A stretch of DNA of 45,834 nt. Origin: Comamonadaceae bacterium (lineage in GTDB: Bacteria > Pseudomonadota > Gammaproteobacteria > Burkholderiales > Burkholderiaceae_C). The notes beneath the pieces were generated by a model, which was not told the origin of the DNA, did no database searches, and saw only the letters and a list, made by a program, of their open reading frames with translations. The translations under genes and the position numbers were made by a program. Location: the NCBI GenBank assembly GCA_030602185.1, contig JAUWAE010000003.1, positions 1 to 45,834 on the forward strand, read 5' to 3'. This document shows positions 40,623 to 45,834 of the stretch, piece after piece (the stretch's first letter is position 1; each line of letters opens with the position of its first letter).

Positions 40623-41684
40623 ATGAAAAAACTATCCCCCATATCCTTCGGGTCAGTATGTTCAGGCATTGAGGCAGCTAGCGTAGCTTGGGAGCAACTT
40701 AATTTCTCTCCCGCCTGGTTTTCAGAGATTGATAAATTCACAAGCTCTGTATTGGCTCACCATTTTCCTGGAATAAGTAACCTAGGAGACCTAAAAGGTA
40801 TCAAAGAAAAAATTCAAACAAATATCGCTTCCGCCCCAGATGTGCTGGTAGGCGGGACTCCATGTCAAGCGTTTTCTGTTGCAGGCCTCCGTGCGGGGCT
40901 GGCAGACGAGCGCGGTTCCCTCTCCCTTGCTTTCGTAAAACTTGCAGATTCAATCGATGAAAAACGCCATGAAGAAAAAAAGCCCCCAGCCGTTGTCTTA
41001 TGGGAAAACGTACCAGGAGTTCTGTCGACAAAAGACAATTCCTTCGGCTGCTTTCTGGGAGGGCTTGCCGGAGAAGACTGCCCGTTGCTCTCGCCAAGGG
41101 GTGGATGGGCGGACGCTGGTTGTGTGTTTGGACCCAAGAGAGCAATCGCGTGGAGGGTCCTCGATGCCCAATATTTCGGCGTGGCACAACGGCGCAAAAG
41201 AGTCTTTGTCTGTGCTGTCGGAAATTCTCTTGGAATCTCCCCCGCTCAAATACTCTTTGAGTTTGAAGGAAGTCGACTTGATGCTGCGCCGAGAAACAGT
41301 TCGGGACAAGCCTTGGCCTCCGATGCTCAAGGCTGCTCTAATGACCATGAAAAAGTAATCGTTATCCAAGGGAATGTAATAGGAAGAACCCCGAGTAATG
41401 GTCCAGGCGGAAAAGGCTACAGCGAAACTGGTGTTGCGTTTACCTTAAATTGCACAGATAGACCTGCAATTGCAACAGCAAACGATGTTCCGGTGAGGAG
41501 GTTGACGCCTGTTGAGCATGAACGCCTCCAAGGTTTTCCAGACGGGTGGACAGATATTCCGTGGAGAGGAGCTGAGGGAGCTCCTGACAGCCATAGGTAT
41601 CACGCTATCGGTAATTCTATGGCTGTCCCAGTCATGCGTTGGATTGGCTCTAGGATTGCAGCTAGCTTGCGTGGAGGATGCTGA
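40623..41684 (+). CDS. DNA cytosine-5 methyltransferase (type II RM)
   Basis: A 353-aa C5-methyltransferase. Motif I is 'FGSVCSGIEAAS', motif IV 'GGTPCQAFSVAG' with catalytic C81, motif VI 'LWENVPG', motif VIII 'AQRRKRVF', the target-recognition region about 200-290, and motifs IX/X 'RRLTPVEHERLQGFPDGWT' and 'IGNSMAVPVM'. It should methylate cytosine in the site cut by the adjacent HaeIII-family endonuclease, inferred to be GGCC. It has no N-terminal helix-turn-helix, so autorepression by that route is unlikely. A perfect inverted repeat abuts the ATG. The DNA is AT-rich compared with the core genome. Its stop lies 2 nt before the endonuclease start. Confidence 0.96.
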   Translation: MKKLSPISFGSVCSGIEAASVAWEQLNFSPAWFSEIDKFTSSVLAHHFPGISNLGDLKGIKEKIQTNIASAPDVLVGGTPCQAFSVAGLRAGLADERGSLSLAFVKLADSIDEKRHEEKKPPAVVLWENVPGVLSTKDNSFGCFLGGLAGEDCPLLSPRGGWADAGCVFGPKRAIAWRVLDAQYFGVAQRRKRVFVCAVGNSLGISPAQILFEFEGSRLDAAPRNSSGQALASDAQGCSNDHEKVIVIQGNVIGRTPSNGPGGKGYSETGVAFTLNCTDRPAIATANDVPVRRLTPVEHERLQGFPDGWTDIPWRGAEGAPDSHRYHAIGNSMAVPVMRWIGSRIAASLRGGC

Positions 41685-41686
41685 AA

Positions 41687-42625
41687 ATGTCTCAGGTCCA
41701 AAATGGAAAAGCTTTCGAATGGGCGATAGCTATCTCTTTGGAGAGGGTTGTTGGGAAATTCCGAAAAGTGGTAATTGTGGAGTCTTTAGCTCAACAGGAC
41801 GCAAGCAGGCACTTTGAGTCCCTTTCGGATGTCAAAAAAATTGCAATGGGGAAAGCGGCTGTAGAGGCAGTGGCGCATATTTGCGAAGACTTGGAGAGAC
41901 GTCTTTCAACATTAAGAAGTGATGATTTGCCTATTTATGTAAGTATTATGCCAGATGCATCCGGTCAAGCGGGGGATGTTCGCGACCTTGTAATAATTGA
42001 AGGTCATGATTGGGAGGTGGGCATCTCGGCAAAGCACAATCACGCTGCACTCAAGCATCCTCGTGTGCCTGCTAAAAAGGGGATAGTGGATGCGTGGCTT
42101 GGTTTTCGCAGTTCAGAGGCGTGGTTCAAAGACATGGAACCTGTGTATTATTGGCTAAATCGCCATGCTGGCGAAAAGTGGTCTGACCGCTCTGACACAT
42201 TTAAAAATGTATACGCACCTACTTTGAGAGCTTTGTGTGCTGAGTTGTGGCATGTACAAGAGCAGGGCCATCCTGTAGCTGAGAGGTTACTACGGTATTG
42301 CATTGGAAATCATGATTTCTATAAAGTTATTTACTCCACAGCTGAAAAGAAAGTAATTGTGCAGGCGTTTAATTTATCGGGAACTCTTGGGAGGGACTCA
42401 TCAGGTGCTAGGTCCAGGAGGGTGAGTGTTTCCCCTCTTCCTAAAAGTCTGGGCAAATTTCACTTGTCCGGAAATACACTTTACATTCGCATGGATGAGG
42501 GTTGGCAGATTTCTATGAGAATTCACAGTGCCGATAGCGAAATTAAGCGAAGTGGGTTGAAATTTGACGTGCAATTGGAAGGGCATCCTCCACAGCTATA
42601 TACTCACCATATTTCAATTAAATAG
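41687..42625 (+). CDS. HaeIII-family type II restriction endonuclease
   Basis: A 312-aa protein matching the HaeIII endonuclease family pattern: 'NGKAFEWAIAISLER' at the N-terminus, then 'MPDASGQAGDVRDLVII' and 'WEVGISAKHNHAALKHPRVP'. D97/D100 of GDVRD together with E110 and K116 form a plausible PD-(D/E)xK-like centre. HaeIII cuts GGCC; the same target is inferred here but not shown. ATG 41687 was preferred because GGAGG (41673-41677) is 9 nt ahead; the in-frame ATG at 41678 directly follows GGAGG with no spacer. It is tightly linked to the C5-methyltransferase in an AT-rich, laterally acquired cassette. Confidence 0.85.
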   Translation: MSQVQNGKAFEWAIAISLERVVGKFRKVVIVESLAQQDASRHFESLSDVKKIAMGKAAVEAVAHICEDLERRLSTLRSDDLPIYVSIMPDASGQAGDVRDLVIIEGHDWEVGISAKHNHAALKHPRVPAKKGIVDAWLGFRSSEAWFKDMEPVYYWLNRHAGEKWSDRSDTFKNVYAPTLRALCAELWHVQEQGHPVAERLLRYCIGNHDFYKVIYSTAEKKVIVQAFNLSGTLGRDSSGARSRRVSVSPLPKSLGKFHLSGNTLYIRMDEGWQISMRIHSADSEIKRSGLKFDVQLEGHPPQLYTHHISIK

Positions 42626-42756
42626 ATAGTACGTAAACCATGAGCCTACGCAAGCTGAGGGCTGGAGCCTTCGATTTCCAATCCCCTTTGCTCACCTACT
42701 GTGCGACGGTCTGAAGTCCTGCTGGGTAACTCAGTCAAGCTCGAGCTCATGAAGAG

Positions 42757-42785
42757 TTGACTTTTTATACGGGTAGTCTTACAAT
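42757..42785 (+). promoter_or_regulatory. Sigma70 promoter of the WYL-regulator operon
   Basis: TTGACT (42757-42762) and TACAAT (42780-42785) are separated by exactly 17 nt, each one mismatch or two from consensus. The start of transcription would be near 42792, giving a leader of about 18 nt without a Shine-Dalgarno site before the ATG at 42810. Confidence 0.75.
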
Positions 42786-42806
42786 ACCCATAAAGTAAGA
42801 CTACTC
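42771..42806. promoter_or_regulatory. Large palindromic operator over the WYL promoter
   Basis: GTAGTCTTAC (42773-42782) and GTAAGACTAC (42795-42804) are perfect 10-bp arms around 12 nt; extended to 12 bp the arms match at 11 positions. The left arm covers part of the -10 and the right arm the transcription start, as expected for autorepression by the BrxR/CapW-like protein encoded 3 nt downstream. Confidence 0.8.
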
Positions 42807-42809
42807 ATC

Positions 42810-43679
42810 ATGAAGCAATCAGACAAAATCCGCTGGGGCACAGAGCGAAGACTCGAGTTCATCGAGTTCCGAATCCACTGGGAGGGCGGTGTCCGCCGAG
42901 GCGACCTGACCGAGGCTTTTGGCATCTCAACACCCCAGGCTTCCGGGGACCTGACCTTGTACCAGGACCTGGCACCCGGCAACATGGTTTACGACAGCAG
43001 CGAGAAAAAATACGTTGCCACAGCCGAGTTCAAGGCAAAGTACTGCGACATCAGCGCCGAGCGCTACCTGACCTACCTGCGTGACTGGGCCGGCGAGCGT
43101 CTCAACCTTACCGACAGCTGGATGAGTCAGGTGCCCGCAGCCGAGACCATGCCCTTGCCGGCAAGAAGGCTCAACACGGAAGTCGTCAAAAAGGCCGTGG
43201 CGGCTGTCCGCAAAAGGCGCTCTCTTGAGATTGCATACCGCTCCCTCAGCCCAGAAGGGGCGGAGCAAAGCTGGCGACTGGTGTCGCCGCATGCCTTTGC
43301 CTTCGATGGCACACGTTGGCATGTCAGGGCCTTTTGTCATCGCGACCAGAAATTCAAGGACTTCGTCCTCTCCAGGTTCACCGATGTCCGTGAAGGTAGC
43401 GAGCCTGGGTTCGACCCCGAGCAAGACCGGCTCTGGCATGAGCAGGTCGATGTCGTGTTGCAGGCCAACCCCCGCTTGAAGCCCCATCAGCGGGCAGCCA
43501 TCGAGGAGGACTACGCCATGGTCGAGCGCGTCCTGGTGCTGACTGTGCGTAAGGCCTTGCTGTTCTACCTAGAAAAACACCTGCGACTGGACTATCCCGA
43601 TGAGGGGCTACCGCCAGAAGCCAAGCCTCTGTGCGCGGTCAATCCGGAGGTCTTCTCCATCCCAGGAGCAGACAGATGA
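42810..43679 (+). CDS. WYL-domain transcriptional regulator (BrxR/CapW-like)
   Basis: A 289-aa regulator with the three-part layout of the BrxR/CapW group: a winged helix at ~1-80 ('RRGDLTEAFGISTPQASGDLTLYQ'), a WYL domain at ~130-200 ('RSLEIAYRSLSPEG', 'RWHVRAFCHRDQKFKDFVLSRF'), and a C-terminal WCX-like region ending near 'LFYLEKHLRLDYP'. The WYL motif itself reads WHV. Such proteins are dimeric repressors found ahead of BREX, CBASS and other anti-phage systems and probably sense a nucleic-acid or nucleotide signal. Here it precedes two unknown genes and an IS1595-like DDE gene. GC content is higher than in the neighbouring restriction genes. Confidence 0.9.
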   Translation: MKQSDKIRWGTERRLEFIEFRIHWEGGVRRGDLTEAFGISTPQASGDLTLYQDLAPGNMVYDSSEKKYVATAEFKAKYCDISAERYLTYLRDWAGERLNLTDSWMSQVPAAETMPLPARRLNTEVVKKAVAAVRKRRSLEIAYRSLSPEGAEQSWRLVSPHAFAFDGTRWHVRAFCHRDQKFKDFVLSRFTDVREGSEPGFDPEQDRLWHEQVDVVLQANPRLKPHQRAAIEEDYAMVERVLVLTVRKALLFYLEKHLRLDYPDEGLPPEAKPLCAVNPEVFSIPGADR

Positions 43680-43691
43680 GGTCTAAAGCGT

Positions 43692-43725
43692 GTTTAGTGT
43701 GGGCCACCTTTGATGGTGGCTAAAC
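43692..43725 (+). promoter_or_regulatory. Hairpin between the WYL gene and the downstream unknown genes
   Basis: GCCACC (43703-43708) and GGTGGC (43715-43720) are perfect arms around TTTGAT, flanked by an outer pair GTTTAG (43692-43697) and CTAAAC (43720-43725). There is no T-tract. It may reduce read-through, process the transcript, or bind a regulator. Confidence 0.4.
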
Positions 43726-43754
43726 CGCCCATCAGCAGTTCACACAGGCCAATC

Positions 43755-44051
43755 ATGAAAGTCGAAATCAAACTCCTCAACGACAAAGGGCGTCCAGTGC
43801 CGCCTGCAGCCTTGAGGTCTCAGAAGCGGTTTACCGGCGAGCTCGCACTGGCGGAGGTCCGCAGTACTGAGTTTGGCCGCATCTTGGTTGCAGCCAACTT
43901 GTTGTCAAACGACAAGGACGAGGTCTTGCCTCGCCTGCACGACGCCGTTGTTTTGCGCGTGGAGGGAGAGCGCTTGCGCATTCGAGGCTTTGAGACGGTG
44001 AACGGGGTTCAGCATGGTCAGACTTGGGACGTCAAGGTGTTGGCATGCTGA
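43755..44051 (+). CDS. Unknown 98-aa protein (operon gene 2)
   Basis: Not recognised. It starts at ATG 43755 (MKVEIKLLNDKGRPVPP), 75 nt after the WYL gene, with CAGGCC in place of a strong ribosome site. The pattern is mostly alternating hydrophobic residues, as in a small beta-rich domain ('GELALAEVRSTEFGRILVAAN', 'DAVVLRVEGERLRIRGFETV', 'TWDVKVL'). There are no TM helices and no catalytic motif. Its 3' end overlaps the next gene by 7 nt, so the two products are probably made in fixed ratio and may act as partners. Confidence 0.75.
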   Translation: MKVEIKLLNDKGRPVPPAALRSQKRFTGELALAEVRSTEFGRILVAANLLSNDKDEVLPRLHDAVVLRVEGERLRIRGFETVNGVQHGQTWDVKVLAC

Positions 44052-44767
44052 AGGTGTTCTTGCACAGCTGCGCGCCAGGCGGTGTGAGCGCCTTCAACAG
44101 GCTTGGGCGCCTGGACATTGGCTACGACAAGCTCGACGCTTACGCTGATTACAAGGTCATCCTCCAGCAGGCGGGCATCGGCGAGTTCCCGCCAGCGAAG
44201 TTGAAGGGCTATCCCCGCTGGTCAGCCTCTATCTGGGACCTGGTGGCGCGCTCCGTCTGCCTGTCCCTCTGGCAAGAAGAAGTGCTGCCTCCGGTCGGGC
44301 TCGCCCGCCGTGGCGCGTACACGGAGCACCTCACGGCCATGGTCGAGCATTGGCCCGATGGCTTTGAAACCGGCCGCTCAACAGTCGGCATGGCCAGCAT
44401 TCGCATGCTGCGCAAGAAGTGCCACTATGTGGCCAGCTTTGAGGACGACATCCTGGGCGAGCAGCACAGCAGCGAGTTTGTCCACACCCCAGACGCATTG
44501 TCACCATGGGATTTGTTGGCAAGGGCCTACGCTTGGACATGCCACGAGATTTTTCGGCTGCCGGCACGTCCTGAGATTTACACCAAGCTCACCGTCGAGG
44601 AGAACGGCCAGACCTTGGTGCCCCTCGAGATGGTCAAGGAACCGGCCAGGACGGGGTTGTCGCGTTGGATGCTCGGCAAAGAGGTTCAGCCGCTGGAATG
44701 CGAGTTGGTCACAGGGCCTTGCGTTCGCGAATCAGACTATGTTTGTTTCCTGAGGACCGCGGTATGA
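44045..44767 (+). CDS. Unknown 240-aa protein (operon gene 3)
   Basis: Not recognised. A soluble protein with mixed composition. Aromatic-rich parts are 'GYPRWSASIWDLVARSVCLSLW' and 'SPWDLLARAYAWTCHEIFRLP'; 'FEDDILGEQHSSEF' is an acidic stretch. No signal peptide, TM helix or standard nuclease motif is seen. Four Cys (11, 61 region, 116 and 172 region) do not form a clear zinc site. ATG 44045 overlaps the upstream gene by 7 nt, and the stop overlaps the next start as ATGA, so it is translationally coupled on both sides. Confidence 0.78.
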   Translation: MLKVFLHSCAPGGVSAFNRLGRLDIGYDKLDAYADYKVILQQAGIGEFPPAKLKGYPRWSASIWDLVARSVCLSLWQEEVLPPVGLARRGAYTEHLTAMVEHWPDGFETGRSTVGMASIRMLRKKCHYVASFEDDILGEQHSSEFVHTPDALSPWDLLARAYAWTCHEIFRLPARPEIYTKLTVEENGQTLVPLEMVKEPARTGLSRWMLGKEVQPLECELVTGPCVRESDYVCFLRTAV

Positions 44768-45834
44768 GCGAGGCCGCCGCCCAGAAGCCCCGAGTTCGGC
44801 GAGCCAGCTCTGACGCGACGCGCTTTCACATGTCGCCCAAGGCCGTCGACCGGTCTGTGGAAGAGTACGCCACCTGGTCCGAGAAGAAGTGCGTCAAGCA
44901 CCTGGCGGTTATCCGCTGGGGCAGCTTTGAGGTCATGCCCTGCCCACATTGCGGCACCTGCACGAAGCACTATTTTTACGAGCAAGACTTGCGCTGGAAG
45001 TGCAAGCATTGCGGCAGCAAGTTCAGCGTGACGTCACAGACGGTCTTTTCTGGTCGCAAGTTGCCCTATCGCAAGCTGTTGGCGGCTATCCATCTGTGGG
45101 TTTGCGGGGCGGCAGGGCAGCCTGCGCTTGAGCTACGGCGCATGCTCAATCTCAAGAGCTACAACAGCGCATTTACCCTTGTGAGCAAAATGCGCGAGGG
45201 GCTGATGCGGGGGTTCAACACTGGGCTCATCAGCGGTGTGGTGGAGATGGACGGGGCCCATGCTTCTGGCCGAAGGGCAGGCACAAAGCGCGGTAAGCCT
45301 CTGAACTACCAGTCGCCTGAGTCGGTGCAGAGCCTTGAAGAGCAGGCCTTGCTCACAACGTCCGCCAGGCAGCGAAAGCGCCGAGAGGAAAAGGCGGCAT
45401 TGTTGGCCGCAGGCGGCCGCGTGGACCCCAATACGGGGGCTGTGCACGAGGCCAATCGCCGCGTGGTCGTGACGATACGCCGGCGCACCGCGGCGAAGGG
45501 GCAAGGCGCGGTGTTGACCAGGGTGGGCATTGGGCTGGCTGAGACGCCCGACGTTGTGGAGGCCTTGGCCAACAACTACATCGCCGTGCCGGAGTCGGTG
45601 CTGGCCACGGACACAGGGACTGCGTTCTCAAAGTTGGGCAAGCGGTTTCAGCTTCACCTGCAGGTCAATCACAGCGAGACGCTTCGCGGGCCGAACGGCG
45701 AAAACAACAACCTAGCGGAGAGCTTCAGCGCTCGGCAGGACCGTTCCGAAAAAGGCGTGTACTTGAACATCGAACCCAAGGACCTGCATGACTATGCAGT
45801 GGAGACCGCGTTCAGGGAAGACCACCGGCGTAAA
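44764..45834 (+). CDS. IS1595-like zinc-ribbon DDE transposase-type protein, 3' end outside the window
   Basis: Open for 357 codons to the last base, so the C-terminus is missing. A zinc ribbon is present as C60-x2-C63 ('MPCPHCG') and C80-x2-C83 ('KCKHCGSKFSVT'), as in IS1595-family transposases. The DDE core is D163 ('VVEMDGAHASG'), D283 ('LATDTGTAFSKL') and E319 ('NNNLAESFSAR'). About 50 extra charged residues (~180-230) lie between the first two acids. The ATG overlaps the previous stop by ATGA, an unusual link for a transposase. It may be an active IS1595 element with passenger genes, or a domesticated member serving the WYL-controlled operon. Confidence 0.85.
   Translation, partial: MSEAAAQKPRVRRASSDATRFHMSPKAVDRSVEEYATWSEKKCVKHLAVIRWGSFEVMPCPHCGTCTKHYFYEQDLRWKCKHCGSKFSVTSQTVFSGRKLPYRKLLAAIHLWVCGAAGQPALELRRMLNLKSYNSAFTLVSKMREGLMRGFNTGLISGVVEMDGAHASGRRAGTKRGKPLNYQSPESVQSLEEQALLTTSARQRKRREEKAALLAAGGRVDPNTGAVHEANRRVVVTIRRRTAAKGQGAVLTRVGIGLAETPDVVEALANNYIAVPESVLATDTGTAFSKLGKRFQLHLQVNHSETLRGPNGENNNLAESFSARQDRSEKGVYLNIEPKDLHDYAVETAFREDHRRK

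Noticed and set aside
42640-42680. Left terminal inverted repeat of an IS1595 element near GGGCTGG
   Set aside because: The right end is outside the window, so no pair can be compared; the match is too short to call.
40042-42809. CRISPR array in the defence-like region
   Set aside because: The repeats seen are single pairs with mismatches, not regularly spaced arrays, and no cas gene is present.

Overview
The window looks like the chromosome of a GC-rich betaproteobacterium of the order Burkholderiales, most likely family Comamonadaceae. The pointers are two Bug-type tripartite tricarboxylate receptors, the benzoyl-CoA epoxidase BoxB, an MmsA/GMC oxidoreductase pair, an ArgP-type LysR regulator next to dadA, very GC-rich codon use, and gene packing with many 4-nt start/stop overlaps. 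The genus is an inference from gene content and style; no rRNA or tRNA gene was seen.

Positions 1-5000: the end of an RND adaptor, its permease, a DUF2892 membrane protein and a TDT/SLAC1 carrier form a plus-strand export operon. Positions 4975-8375 (minus) hold HAD-UbiA prenyltransferase, a 4-TM SMR-like protein and a GT39 glycosyltransferase, a plausible route for making, flipping and transferring a lipid-linked sugar. Positions 8425-12230 (plus) hold an HDOD protein, a PAS/degenerate-GGDEF/EAL protein and a TSUP exporter. Positions 12258-17205 are an acyl-CoA module: an AMP-forming acyl-CoA ligase and a Bug receptor face a MarR regulator, an LCAD-type acyl-CoA dehydrogenase and a hotdog thioesterase. 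Three copies of a GTCAA-N6-TTGAC palindrome sit at the control regions of this module and probably are the MarR operators.

Positions 17216-28259 carry a LysR regulator divergent from mmsA and a GMC oxidoreductase, a lone flagellar rod-like protein, a solitary boxB with an FNR-like box upstream, a uracil permease, acetoacetyl-CoA synthetase and a second Bug receptor. Positions 28281-31738 (minus) are a five-gene run: response regulator, CheC-like phosphatase, PAS-GGDEF diguanylate cyclase, flavin reductase and EamA transporter. Positions 31807-38101 hold an AGCS amino-acid symporter with dadA and a divergent ArgP-like regulator, a LysR/metallophosphoesterase pair, and a small unknown membrane protein closed by a clear terminator.

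From about 38.15 kb the character changes to an accessory island. It holds a GIY-YIG (T5orf172) protein, a lipoprotein with a trypsin-like protease domain, an AT-rich stretch with several inverted repeats, a type II restriction-modification pair (C5-methyltransferase plus HaeIII-family endonuclease), and then a compositionally different operon. That operon has a WYL/BrxR-type regulator with a promoter overlapped by a large palindrome, two unrecognised proteins, and an IS1595-like zinc-ribbon DDE protein cut by the window end. The last three genes overlap by 7 and 4 nt. This regulator-unknown-unknown-DDE operon beside a restriction system is the best candidate for an undescribed system here.
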